Assembly (NCBI RefSeq): GCF_900142845.1
Contig: NZ_FSRU01000001.1
Span: 1,612,001-1,676,000, forward strand
Source: Paraburkholderia phenazinium
GTDB taxonomy: Bacteria > Pseudomonadota > Gammaproteobacteria > Burkholderiales > Burkholderiaceae
Reading direction: 5' to 3'
DNA length: 64,000 nucleotides
Below are positions 36,387 to 45,306 of the stretch, piece by piece. How positions within the stretch are numbered: position 1 is the stretch's first letter; every line of letters begins with the position of its first letter. The position numbers were made by a program, and so were the translations under genes. The notes beneath the pieces are model-generated. The model was not told the DNA's origin. It was given only the letters and a program-made list of their open reading frames with translations, and made no database searches.

Positions 36387-37841
36387 TCAAAGGGTAGGCG
36401 CAGGCAACGCGCCGAGCACCTGTTCAAAGGCTACGCCGATGGCAAGAAGCCGCCGGTCGCTGCCGAGCGGGCCGTCCAGTTCGAGCCCCACCGGCAAGCC
36501 TTCCGAGGTCAGGCCGGCCGGTAGCGACAGGCCCGGAATGCCGGCATTGCTGGCCGGATCGGTGTTGCGCAGATAGGCGCTCAGTTCGTCGATGGGCGCG
36601 CTGCCGTTGATCGTCACCGCCGACGAGCCGGCCAGATCGTCGATCGGCACGGCGGCCAGGCGCGTCGTGGGGAACAGCAGCGCATCGAGCCGGTGCGCGG
36701 CAAAGGTCTGCGCATACAGTTCCTGAAGCTGCGGCCGCCATACGGTCAGTGCAGTCTGATACTGCTGGGCGAGCGGGTCCGCGAGGATCGCGTCGTAGAT
36801 GCTGCGCACATCCGGGCTGGCAATGCGCGCGGCCACCTCGGCGAGCGTCTTGACCGGCGCATCGTTGGCGACCAGCCACGCGGGCACGTCGTCGTGCGCC
36901 TCATGGATGGCGACAGGCGAGGCGACCTTGTCGTTCAGCTCCAGCAACGCATCCATCTCAACGGGCACGAAGATGACGCCTGCGGCCTCCAGCAGGGGCA
37001 GCGCAGCGCGTACGACGTCTTCCAGCGCGTACTCCAGGTCCTCCCACAGCGGCTCAGGCAGGCCGATGCGCAAGCCGTTCAGCGTGATCGCGGGCAACGG
37101 CCCGGCGCCCGTCACGACCTCGTCCAGCAGCGCGAGATCGGCGACGTTGCGCGCCATCGGGCCGACGGTGTCGCGCGTATGGCTGATCGGCACCACGGCG
37201 TTGGGATCGTGATAGCGGCGCTCGGCGCCGCCGTTGCCGACCGACGGACGGAACCCGGCCGTGCCGGTCAGGGCGGCTGGGATGCGGGTGGAGCCGCCGG
37301 TGTCGGTGCCGAGACCGGCCGGCACGATACGCGCGGCGATCGCGACCGCGGTGCCGCCCGACGAGCCGCCCGGAATCAGCCCCGGGTCGTACGGATTGCG
37401 CACGGGCCCGGCGTGGGCGGCGAGGTTGGTGCTGGTAATGCCGAAGGCCAGCTCATGCATGTTGGCCTTGCCAAGCACGATTGCGCCGGCGTCGAGCAGA
37501 CGCTGCACCGTGGGCGCGTTCTCGCGCGGCACGAAGCTCTCCAGCGCGGGCGTGCCCGCCGAGGTCATGAGCCCCTGGGTGTTGATGTTGTCTTTCACGA
37601 CGATGGGCAAGCCCGCCAGCGGCAAGGCTGCGCGTGCTTCGGGCGTCAGCGCGTCGAGCCGTTGCGCGGCGGCCAGCGCCCCTTCCATGTTGAGCGCGGT
37701 CAGGGCGTTGAGCGTCGACAACGCGGCGGCGCGAGCGAGCAGCGTGGCGATGTATTCCGTGGTTTTCAGCCGGCCGCTCTGGATTGCAGCCACGGCTTGC
37801 GTGGCCGTCAGGGCCAACTGTTCGTCGACGGTCCATGTCAT
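36387..37841 (-). CDS. Amidase-signature family amidase (indoleacetamide hydrolase-like)
   Basis: 484 residues, full length. Catalytic Lys83 (VVKDNINTQG), the cis-Ser in GGSSGG (158-163) and nucleophile Ser184 in GTDTGGSTRIPA are in place. The C-terminal GIPGLSLPAGLTSEGLPVGL is the family's conserved region. The sequence resembles IaaH/mandelamide-hydrolase type enzymes that release ammonia from aryl amides; the substrate is not determinable. No signal peptide. Confidence 0.9.
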   Translation of the reverse strand: MTWTVDEQLALTATQAVAAIQSGRLKTTEYIATLLARAAALSTLNALTALNMEGALAAAQRLDALTPEARAALPLAGLPIVVKDNINTQGLMTSAGTPALESFVPRENAPTVQRLLDAGAIVLGKANMHELAFGITSTNLAAHAGPVRNPYDPGLIPGGSSGGTAVAIAARIVPAGLGTDTGGSTRIPAALTGTAGFRPSVGNGGAERRYHDPNAVVPISHTRDTVGPMARNVADLALLDEVVTGAGPLPAITLNGLRIGLPEPLWEDLEYALEDVVRAALPLLEAAGVIFVPVEMDALLELNDKVASPVAIHEAHDDVPAWLVANDAPVKTLAEVAARIASPDVRSIYDAILADPLAQQYQTALTVWRPQLQELYAQTFAAHRLDALLFPTTRLAAVPIDDLAGSSAVTINGSAPIDELSAYLRNTDPASNAGIPGLSLPAGLTSEGLPVGLELDGPLGSDRRLLAIGVAFEQVLGALPAPTL

Positions 37842-37990
37842 GCGTGAGATCTCCAGGTGTGCCCGGGACGATCTTCGGCGGCATCTGCATCGATCAACGT
37901 ATCGGACATGGCGAGTGCAACAGGGCGGGACGTGCCGCCTATTCTGTCACAGCCATTTAAACCGCGTCGTCAGGTGAGCAGGGCGCCCGC

Positions 37991-38209
37991 CTATTGATGG
38001 CTGTCGACCCACATGCGTCCCCAGCGGAACGCATACGCCACCGCGTGCTCTTCATCGAAGAAATAATCGAGCGCGTCGAACGAGTAAGCACGGTTGTGCT
38101 CCGGTGTGGCTTTCCCGATGGTCAGATTCGCCGCGAACAGGCCGTTGGGCAGTCGCTGCGCGACGGGGGCAACCTCGTAACCTTTGTATTGGATAGCTTG
38201 TCGATTCAT
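37991..38209 (-). CDS. Small conserved hypothetical protein
   Basis: 72 residues with pattern YKGYEVAPVAQRLPNGLFAA, then AYSFDALDYFFDEEHAVAYAF and WGRMWVDSHQ. I have the impression that short proteins of this type are common in Burkholderia, but I cannot name a family. Soluble and acidic toward the C-terminus. Confidence 0.6.
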   Translation of the reverse strand: MNRQAIQYKGYEVAPVAQRLPNGLFAANLTIGKATPEHNRAYSFDALDYFFDEEHAVAYAFRWGRMWVDSHQ

Positions 38210-38533
38210 ATGGATGGCGATGGTTCTGCCCGCGTGCGTTGCAAAGGAAGCTCAACGCACTGTGCCGACCGGATGGTGGGCGGGCAGGAACAAGCGTAGG
38301 CCGGGCGGCCTCGCGAGTGAACCAATGATTCGTCGCAAGCAAATCACGGTGGACCTGGAACGGTCTTCGTGGATTCGACTGAGGCGGCCCCGGATGCGTT
38401 GATGCCACTATCCGGCGCGCCGTACCGCCTGTCTGTTACTTGGCACACGCATTGTGCCGCGCGAGTGCGGCAAACACGGCGCGCTGCGTGCGCCGCTGCA
38501 CGTTGGATGCGCGGCGCCGCGGCCGCGCCAGGC
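38210..38533. other. Spacer without recognisable gene
   Basis: Only short GC-rich open frames. It contains the promoter region of the small gene at 37991-38209. Nothing else identified. Confidence 0.4.
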
Positions 38534-39184
38534 TCAGTTGGCGAGCGTCAGTACCTTGGCCGTGCGAGCTTCGGTCGCGCCGAGATGCGCCGGCGCGTGG
38601 TGCGCGCTGAACGCGAGCGCGAACTGCGCGGCCTGCTGGCCGACTGTGGCGAGCTGGTCGACCACTTTCGGGTCGGAGCAGCTATCGACGGATTCGAAAC
38701 GCGTCTCGAGCGTGTTGATGCCGGCGCCAAACGGCGTGGGCCAGCCGCGCAAGGCGTGGACGATCGAGCGCAGCGAGGTGAGTACGGAACCGGCGGCCTG
38801 CCAGCCGTAGGCGGTGACGATACAACCCACCGCGCGGCCATCGAGGTAGGGGCGTTCGTCGGCACGCAATTCTTCCAGCGTGTCGAGCGCGTTCTTCACG
38901 AGGCCGGACACGCCGCCGTGATAGCCGGGTGTGGCAATGATCAGCGCGTCGGCCTGGCGCACGGCTTCGATCAGCTCGAGCTGGGCGTCGGTACGTTGCG
39001 GGTCTTCGGGTGCGTAGTGCGGCAGGCTATGCAGGAAGGTGCCGCCGAACAGGCGGGTGCGGGCGCCGGCGGCTTCCGCGCCGCGCAGTGCGAAACCGAG
39101 GGCACGCTCGGTCGACGACGCCGCACGCGTCGTGCCGCCGATGCCGATGACGAGCGGCCGGCGATTTTGATCGAAACTGGTCAA
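38534..39184 (-). CDS. NADPH-dependent FMN reductase-like flavoprotein
   Basis: The frame is open to an ATG at 39223, but a TTG at 39184 (MTSFDQNRRPLVIGIGGTTR) lies seven bases after AAGGAG and starts just before the fold, so it is preferred (216 residues). GGTTRAASSTERALGFAL is the FMN phosphate loop and ADALIIATPGYHGGVSGLVK is the second flavin-binding loop of the SsuE/NQO-like family. It provides reduced flavin or acts as quinone/azo reductase. Confidence 0.8.
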   Translation of the reverse strand: MTSFDQNRRPLVIGIGGTTRAASSTERALGFALRGAEAAGARTRLFGGTFLHSLPHYAPEDPQRTDAQLELIEAVRQADALIIATPGYHGGVSGLVKNALDTLEELRADERPYLDGRAVGCIVTAYGWQAAGSVLTSLRSIVHALRGWPTPFGAGINTLETRFESVDSCSDPKVVDQLATVGQQAAQFALAFSAHHAPAHLGATEARTAKVLTLAN

Positions 39185-39568
39185 CGAAATGCTCCTTCGG
39201 TAGCGGCTGTCGGGGCCTCGCACGGGGCTGCGTGCGGACTTGCCGAGGCAAACTGGACTTAAACCGCCATGTTAGTGACCGATGGTAGCAGCACGAAGCG
39301 ACTTTTCGTTCTAACGATATACGCTGGGAGGGTTATCCACGTAGGGCTGCGGTGAAATGCACCTGAAGCGGGCGCCGATAAGCAAAGCGCAAACGCTTGG
39401 TTGGAGACGCCCCTTGCCTGCGGCTATGATCGGCTTGTCTCCTCCATGACTACTCCTTGACATGGGACTAGGCCCTGCCGTCGCAAGATGGTGGGGCCAT
39501 TTTTTTTGCCTTGCGCCGGCGTTGCGCTGGTTTGTTTTGTGTCGACTTGCCTTTGCCTTTGCTCAGGC
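39185..39568. other. Spacer without recognisable gene
   Basis: About 380 bases between the flavoprotein gene and a minus-strand unknown gene. There is an imperfect T-run TTTTTTTT at 39503-39510, but no clear stem before it. Nothing identified. Confidence 0.35.
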
Positions 39569-40048
39569 TTATCCAGGCTCATTCACTCGCTCGCCGAGGC
39601 TGGACCACGGCGTCGGGCGGCTGCTTTGCGCAAAACGCACGAGACGCTTGTGCACCTCGTGCATGGCGTTGACCGACGCCTGTTGCAACTGCTCGTCGTG
39701 CAGCGTCAGCAGTTGTTCCAGCACGAGCGCTTCTGCGTCGTCGAGCCGCCAGATGTTTTCCGCCGTGGCGCGGGCCGCGCTGCGCTCGAGCGCCTGCTCT
39801 GCCTGCGCATAGAGCGCGGCGCCGGCCACGCCGAAACCCGCTTCCTGCAGATACCAGGCAACGTACAGGACGTGAATCAGTTCGCTCAGCAGATGGCCGT
39901 TGCCGGAGCCCACGCGCAACGCTTCGAGTGCGAGATGGCCGCGCAGCGACTGGGCGCGGATCGACTGGGCCGTGGGCGGCAGCAGCCTGGCTTTTGCCGC
40001 TGATTTTCCGCCGGAACTTCGCCTGACGGCATGTTTCCTCTTATTCAT
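39569..40048 (-). CDS. Conserved hypothetical protein
   Basis: 159 residues starting MNKRKHAVRRSSGGKSAAKA, a basic unstructured head, then an all-helical core (SLRGHLALEALRVGSGNGHL, LIHVLYVAWYLQEAGFGVAG, ...). No domain assigned with confidence. The helical, Ala/Leu-rich core and basic tail would suit a nucleic-acid- or protein-binding adaptor. Six more in-frame codons lie upstream. The sequence before the start is AT-rich. Confidence 0.6.
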   Translation of the reverse strand: MNKRKHAVRRSSGGKSAAKARLLPPTAQSIRAQSLRGHLALEALRVGSGNGHLLSELIHVLYVAWYLQEAGFGVAGAALYAQAEQALERSAARATAENIWRLDDAEALVLEQLLTLHDEQLQQASVNAMHEVHKRLVRFAQSSRPTPWSSLGERVNEPG

Positions 40049-40604
40049 TTTGGGTAAAACTCGCAAGACCTGCCGGATTTTGAGTCGCGATTTTATATGC
40101 GCTTACCGGTCAGACGATTTAATTTTTCGATTTTTAAAAAATGACGGGACAATGACCTCTGGATTTCATGGTATTTAAAGCAGGGAGATGCGCGCTGGGT
40201 TGATGCGGCGCGATTATCTATCACGCCGAAACGGCTCGACACGTCCGGCTGGGCGGCGGTTTGAGCGATTGAAAGATAATCGTCACATGCGCCATGCATT
40301 TACTGGGATTGTGCATTGCGAACGCTTCCCGGAGTGGGCGCGCAGACTGAAACATCAGGCGTATCGGCGGCTTGTCATAAAATCGACCAGGCAATATGCA
40401 TCGCTTTTGGAACCGGAAGATTCGCTGAAGGCGGGTTAAACACCGCTCGAATCCGGCGGCATGGCCCGCGCGCCGAGCGCCGTGGACGCATCCTGCCGCA
40501 ACGGTCCGGCCGTGCGCGAGGCCGCCAGAATTCCTGCGAGGCATTCGACGCGTTGTCACATCCATCTGATACATGGAGAGGGACACCCTGCACAGGAGAG
40601 CAAT
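40049..40604. other. Spacer with AT-rich segment
   Basis: The segment 40080-40160 is markedly AT-rich (TTTAATTTTTCGATTTTTAA) and probably holds the promoter of the minus-strand gene. No supportable gene; a 50-codon plus frame beginning at 40287 lacks a ribosome site. Confidence 0.4.
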
Positions 40605-40889
40605 GTGAGCAACCGAGTCCCCGATTTGCGCCCCGCGATTGCAGCGAAACACCCGTTCGAGAGTTGCTTCGTGGACCTGGGCAACCACTCGGCCGACAAG
40701 GCGCTCAACGCGTTGACGCACGCCGTGCACGCCGAGCAGCGCGATATGAACGCCTACGACTGGATCACCCAGGCGCTGCCCGGTGCGACGCTCAAGCCGG
40801 CACTGGCATTCGGCACCGTCGGCGAACTGTACCGGTCCTATACCCGGCCTGCCGAGTTCGGCAGATTGAAGCAGATCTGGCGTCTATGA
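40605..40889 (+). CDS. Hypothetical protein, GTG start
   Basis: 94 residues. An AGGAGA site lies five bases before GTG 40605; the overlapping ATG at 40603 is out of frame. The sequence includes SADKALNALTHAVHAEQRDM and TQALPGATLKPALAFGTVGE, soluble and mostly helical. I do not recognise a family. It is convergent with the HTH gene. Confidence 0.5.
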   Translation: MSNRVPDLRPAIAAKHPFESCFVDLGNHSADKALNALTHAVHAEQRDMNAYDWITQALPGATLKPALAFGTVGELYRSYTRPAEFGRLKQIWRL

Positions 40890-40917
40890 GGAGACATTGT
40901 CGCGGCGTTGCGCCCGC

Positions 40918-41322
40918 TCAGCGGCTCGACTTCGAGAGCCGATGGCCGAGGCCCAGATTGGTCGCGATTTGCCACGTGTAGACCCGCGAGTACTGGACGC
41001 CGAAGCGCGCCTCGATCAATTCGCGCAGGCGCGCGTTGGTCCATGCATCGCTGGGGAAGCCGTGCGCTTGCGCGGAGCCTTGCAGCGCGGCCGCGATCCA
41101 GTCCAGCGCCGCGGCGTCGAGCGCGGACGAACGGCCGCCGACACTCATTTTCTTCAGCGCATCGAGGCCGCCGTCGTCGAGGATGGTCTTATAGCGTTTG
41201 ACCGTGGCCATGGACAGATGCAGGGCCTTGGCGACCGCGCTCACCGAGGAGCCTGCCAGCAGCATCTGCGCCGCGCTCATGCGCCGGGTAACGGTGGGAA
41301 GCTCTTCGGTTCGGGAGCGCAT
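40918..41322 (-). CDS. Stand-alone HTH protein derived from IS630-type transposase N-terminus
   Basis: 134 residues. The first helix-turn-helix (SAAQMLLAGSSVSAVAKALH, then LSMATVKRYKTILDDGGLDA) and a second winged helix (LRELIEARFGVQYSRVYTWQ) are the two DNA-binding units found before the DDE domain of IS630-family transposases. The catalytic domain is absent and no remnant follows the stop. A domesticated regulator is plausible; a truncated transposase is the alternative. Confidence 0.7.
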   Translation of the reverse strand: MRSRTEELPTVTRRMSAAQMLLAGSSVSAVAKALHLSMATVKRYKTILDDGGLDALKKMSVGGRSSALDAAALDWIAAALQGSAQAHGFPSDAWTNARLRELIEARFGVQYSRVYTWQIATNLGLGHRLSKSSR

Positions 41323-42024
41323 AGGATTGACCGTCCATCAAGGTCCGGGGCAAACAACTGGGGCGCCGCTCGTCTCTGCAATCATTCTTCTCCTGGACGC
41401 GGGGCCCGTACCTCAGGTCTCGGCCGGATGGGTGTCCGGCGCCGCGGCGGATACCACTACTAATAAATGATTTTTTATTGAATGTGTTGAAATGAAATGA
41501 AAATAACTGGACTTGCGGTTTAATCCGTTCTTGCTATGGAGTCTCGATATACTGCTTTCCGGCATCTTTTATTGAAACAATCGCGCTCATCGTTACAGAT
41601 TCCAGCATCACTATATTGGTGCTTGATGTTCATTAAAACGTTTGCTAGCATCCAGTAATATTCTTTTACCTCTGACGATTTGCGCAGACACCGGTTTCGC
41701 GCACAGTTCAAGGTGCGCCTGCTGCGTCTCGGCGAGGAGCCTTGTATGGCCCGTCCCGGCTGCATTACGCATTGTTTTAATGTGTGAAATGGCTTCAGCC
41801 TGCGCAGTCTTATTTTAAAATAATTCCGCCCTGTCACATTCATCAGTTGTTATCCCCGGTGAAACGGGGAGGTTTGATTTTCCGCGCAAACCGTTATACG
41901 TGCGGCATATCGATTGCCGCTAAATCCGCATCGCCTGGGCCGGATCGGATGTCAGCGGCTTTTTGAATGCCAGCATGGTTGAATGCTCGGTGAATGCAAC
42001 GTTTCAGTGATTTAGGAGAGCATA
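41323..42024. other. AT-rich gene-free stretch
   Basis: About 700 bases. The part from 41465 to 41850 is clearly AT-richer than anything nearby (for example ATGATTTTTTATTGAATG) and has no coding frame with a ribosome site. It lies upstream of the DUF2092 operon and may be acquired or regulatory DNA. Confidence 0.5.
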
Positions 42025-42870
42025 GTGAATCTGTTCATTTCACGTCAGGGCGGCGAGAGCGCCTTGCAGGTCAGGCGCTTCGTCCTGATAGGCTCCGCGC
42101 TGGCCGCCATGGCCGGCGCATCGGTCGCGCTGGCCCAGGCGCCGGCGTCCGGAAGCGACGAACCGGCGCAGGCGCAAGCGGAAATGCAACCGCAGGCCGT
42201 CGATGCCCTGAACAAGCTCGGCAACTATCTGCGCAGCCTGAAGAGCTTCCGTATCCAGGCGGACAGCGTGACCGACGCCGTCCTGACCACCGGGCAGAAC
42301 GTCGGCTTTCTGCATCGCACGGAGATGTCGGTGCAGCGTCCGAACAAGGTCCGGGTCGTGGTCACGGGCAGTCGTGCGCCGAAGGGCCTGATCTACGACG
42401 GCCGCACCTTCGTGCTGTTCAACGACACGCATCACTTCTACAGCAAGGTGCCGGCGCCGCCCACCATCCGCCAGTTGATTACCGACGCCGATGAGAAGTA
42501 CGGCGTCCAGCTTCCGCTCGTCGACCTGTTTTACTGGGGCGAGCAATCGGACGACGAAAAGTCGCTGACAAGCGCGCTGTTTATCGGGCTCGACAAGGTC
42601 GACGGCAAGTGGTGCAACCACTACGCGTATCAACAGCCGGGGCTCGACTGGGAACTGTGGATCCAGAGCGGTTCGCGGCCTCTGCCATGCCGGTTTGTCG
42701 TCACCGATACCACTCAGCCGTCGCGGCCGCAGCATGCCGTCAATTATCAATGGACGCTGAATCCCACGTTCGAGGCGGGCACCTTCACGTTCCGTCCCGG
42801 CCCGGACGCGCGGCAGATTCCGATGCGGCCGCCTGCAATATCGGACGACCAACAGGGAGACGCGCAATGA
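42025..42870 (+). CDS. DUF2092 periplasmic protein
   Basis: 281 residues from GTG 42025 (AGGAG six bases upstream). A signal peptide with a long positive N-region (VNLFISRQGG..., hydrophobic 18-35, ending ALAQ) exports it. The body matches DUF2092 (LNKLGNYLRSLKSFRIQADS, EMSVQRPNKVRVVV, YDGRTFVLFNDTHHFYSKVP), a LolA/LolB-like fold. Its stop overlaps the next start (ATGA), so the two are translated together. Confidence 0.85.
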   Translation: MNLFISRQGGESALQVRRFVLIGSALAAMAGASVALAQAPASGSDEPAQAQAEMQPQAVDALNKLGNYLRSLKSFRIQADSVTDAVLTTGQNVGFLHRTEMSVQRPNKVRVVVTGSRAPKGLIYDGRTFVLFNDTHHFYSKVPAPPTIRQLITDADEKYGVQLPLVDLFYWGEQSDDEKSLTSALFIGLDKVDGKWCNHYAYQQPGLDWELWIQSGSRPLPCRFVVTDTTQPSRPQHAVNYQWTLNPTFEAGTFTFRPGPDARQIPMRPPAISDDQQGDAQ

Positions 42871-43664
42871 AACCACTGACGCGACTGACCGCTATTGGGC
42901 TCGCCCTTGCGTTTTCGGCGACATCGGCCACCACCTTCGCCTTTGGGATCCGCGGAGGGGCGCGCACCAGCATTCATGGAGGAGGCGGTGGGGGCTTTCA
43001 CGGCGGTGGAGGCGGTGGCTTCCAGGGCGCTGGAGGGGGAGGCGGCTTTCAGGGAGGCGGGGGCGGTTCTCACGGCGGCGGCAATTTCGCCGGCGCGCCT
43101 GGCGGTGGACCGTCCCATGGCGGCGGCGGTCAGCCGTCGCACGGCGTGGGCCAGTCGTCCAATGGCGGCGGCGGTGGGTCGAACTCGCATGGCGGAGGCG
43201 GCGGGAGCGGTGGCGGAGGAGGCGGGCAAAACAACTCGCACGGCGGCAGTAATGGTGGCGGCGGAGGCGGCAACCAGAACTCGCACGGCGGCGGCAGCAA
43301 TGGCGGCGGCAGCGACCACCATGACAATGGCGGCAGCGATCATCACGACAACGGCGGCAGCGACCATCACGACAATGGCGGTAGCGACCACCATGACGAC
43401 GGTCACCACGACGACGATCACGACCACCATGACGATGACCACCATCACCACGACGACGGCTGGTATGTCGATCCGGTGGCAGTGGGCGTAGCCGTGGGCG
43501 TGACGACGGCAATCGTGGTGGGGACGACGGTGGCAGCCCTGCCGCCGAGTTGCAACAACGTCATGATCGCGGGCGTGGTGTACGAGCAGTGCGGCCCGAA
43601 CTGGTACCAGCCCCAGTACGTGGGCGCAACGGTGAAGTACGTGGTCGTGACGCCGCCGAGGTAA
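42867..43664 (+). CDS. Gly/His/Asp-rich secreted or membrane-anchored protein
   Basis: 265 residues. Signal peptide 1-26 (ending TFAFG). Residues about 35-160 are Gly-rich with regular His-Gly-Gly; a run of GGSDHHDN repeats (four copies near 43310-43400) passes into an almost pure Asp/His stretch, a likely metal-binding tract. After it comes a hydrophobic segment (VAVGVAVGVTTAIVVGTTVA) and CNNVMIAGVVYEQCGPNWYQ, the small C-terminal domain seen in several exported proteins paired with DUF2092. The start overlaps the upstream stop. Confidence 0.8.
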   Translation: MKPLTRLTAIGLALAFSATSATTFAFGIRGGARTSIHGGGGGGFHGGGGGGFQGAGGGGGFQGGGGGSHGGGNFAGAPGGGPSHGGGGQPSHGVGQSSNGGGGGSNSHGGGGGSGGGGGGQNNSHGGSNGGGGGGNQNSHGGGSNGGGSDHHDNGGSDHHDNGGSDHHDNGGSDHHDDGHHDDDHDHHDDDHHHHDDGWYVDPVAVGVAVGVTTAIVVGTTVAALPPSCNNVMIAGVVYEQCGPNWYQPQYVGATVKYVVVTPPR

Positions 43665-43839
43665 GCGCGGCGTCAGGCGCCGGGTGCCGGCTTGCGAAAC
43701 CGCTAGCGGAGTGTCGCGCCGGCACGCAGGTGCAACGTATGAAGTCACTAGCATCGAAGGCGCAAACGGGTGCGGGGAAGCCGCGCGTCGGCTAGGTCCT
43801 GGCTGCGCGCCGCAGGGGTTCCTGTTCGCGCGCGCGGCA

Positions 43840-45282
43840 ATGACAAGGACGGATATGGATATCGAACTCGAGGCGCGAATCGCCCAGTTGCTTCTAAGGG
43901 CAGCGCGGCGCAGGAAGCTCGTTCCGTACGGCAGCTTCCACGCAATCTTTCCCCCGGATTTACCGCTGAACCGTCGCTATAAGGTGCTGGAGAAGGCGAC
44001 GTCGTCCATCTGCGACCTGCAGCTTGCGGATTATGGCGCGCTTCTCAGTACCGACTCCGGTCTGCCGGGACCGGACTTCTATGCGCGCTTCAAGCGCATG
44101 CATGCCGAGCGCTATTACGCGGTGCTCGGTGCGGACCGCTTCCGCAAGCTCAGGCTCGTCGAAAAGCAGCGCTTCGCGCTCGAGGCGCGCGAAGCGGTGT
44201 ATCGGCATGCCCGTGCCGTCAACGCAGCGTCTTCCGCGGACGCAGCTGCAGACGCACCAGGGCCGGTCGAGGCCGGCGTGGCAGGCTTCTCAGCGCGCCC
44301 GGTTTGCAGCGCCGTGCTGGGCGTCGTGCTGGTGGCGGGTGGATTGCTCGGCTCAGCGGGCGCCGAGGCTCAGGAGTTTTCGCTATTCGGCGGAGGGTCG
44401 AGGGCAGCCAACACCAACACCTACAGTTGGGCTTTCAACTATCAGGAAGGACTCGGACAGTACTTCGCGGGCAGCTTTTCGTGGCTGAACGAAGGACACA
44501 TTCCCGACCACCATCGCGACGGCCAATTGCTGCAGCTATGGGGGCGCATTCCGGTCGGTAATCCTAAGTTTATCCTGCAGGCGGGTATCGGTCCTTATCG
44601 CTACTTCGACACGACCACGGCCGACCAGGGCGGAAGCTACTCCGATACCCACGGCTGGGGCGTGGTCTACAGCGTGCGTGCTGCGTATTACGCGTCGAAC
44701 CGCTGGATTACCCAATTGCAACTGAATCGCGTGCACGTGCAGCGCGGACCGGATGCGACCAGCGTGATATTCGGCGTGGGCTATCAGCTCGATGCGCCGG
44801 ACACGCCTGGGCCGCGTGACTGGGCGGCCAGCAGTGCGACAAAGGTGACGAACAACGAAGTGGCCGTGTATCTGGGCAAAACCATCGTCAATTCCACGAG
44901 CTCGCCGTCGGCGCTGGGCGGCGCCGTCGAATACCGACGTGGCCTTGCAAAGTATCTCGACGTGACGCTCGGTTATCTGCACGAAGGCAGCAGCAAGGTG
45001 GCGCGCCGGGACGGCATCACCAGCCAGCTATGGGCCACCCGTGCGTTTCTCAACGACAAGGTGACGCTCGCGGTGGGCGCCGGGGCGTACTACGCGATCA
45101 ATGAAAACGAAAACAGTGAATCGCCGGGGCCGGGAGCCGGCAAAGTCTCCGGTCTTGTCACGATTGCAGGTTCATACCGGTTGACCCAGCATTGGGATGC
45201 GCGGCTCGAATGGAACCGGGTGGTGACGCGCTACGACCGCGATACCGATGTGATCTTTGCAGGAGCGGGCTACCGGTTCTGA
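43840..45282 (+). CDS. Two-part protein: N-terminal soluble domain and C-terminal outer-membrane beta-barrel
   Basis: 480 residues from ATG 43840. Residues 1-125 are soluble, helical and Arg-rich (LLLRAARRRKLVPYGSFHAI). At about 148-176 a signal-like segment ends AGAEAQ, and the rest has strand patterns of an outer-membrane barrel ending in Phe (VIFAGAGYRF). A signal sequence inside a chain is odd. GTG 44278 has GAGG five bases upstream and would start VAGFSARPVC, so the barrel may be made from an internal start. Lipid A deacylase-like barrels are the closest impression; function unknown. Confidence 0.7.
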   Translation: MTRTDMDIELEARIAQLLLRAARRRKLVPYGSFHAIFPPDLPLNRRYKVLEKATSSICDLQLADYGALLSTDSGLPGPDFYARFKRMHAERYYAVLGADRFRKLRLVEKQRFALEAREAVYRHARAVNAASSADAAADAPGPVEAGVAGFSARPVCSAVLGVVLVAGGLLGSAGAEAQEFSLFGGGSRAANTNTYSWAFNYQEGLGQYFAGSFSWLNEGHIPDHHRDGQLLQLWGRIPVGNPKFILQAGIGPYRYFDTTTADQGGSYSDTHGWGVVYSVRAAYYASNRWITQLQLNRVHVQRGPDATSVIFGVGYQLDAPDTPGPRDWAASSATKVTNNEVAVYLGKTIVNSTSSPSALGGAVEYRRGLAKYLDVTLGYLHEGSSKVARRDGITSQLWATRAFLNDKVTLAVGAGAYYAINENENSESPGPGAGKVSGLVTIAGSYRLTQHWDARLEWNRVVTRYDRDTDVIFAGAGYRF

Positions 45283-45306
45283 GAGCGCGATATCAAGGAG
45301 GTCCCC

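Noticed and set aside
36693..37847. 384-codon plus-strand frame opposite the amidase
   Set aside because: Antisense shadow; the amidase frame has full catalytic motifs.
40287..40439. 50-codon plus frame
   Set aside because: No ribosome site or homology.
43200..43470. Repeated GGC/CAC tracts as a possible CRISPR or satellite
   Set aside because: The repeats are in frame, 24 bases without spacers, and encode GGSDHHDN units of a secreted protein.
42747..43754. 335-codon minus-strand frame opposite the Gly/His-rich gene
   Set aside because: Val/Ala-rich mirror of the GGC/CAC repeats; the plus frame has a signal peptide and coupled start.
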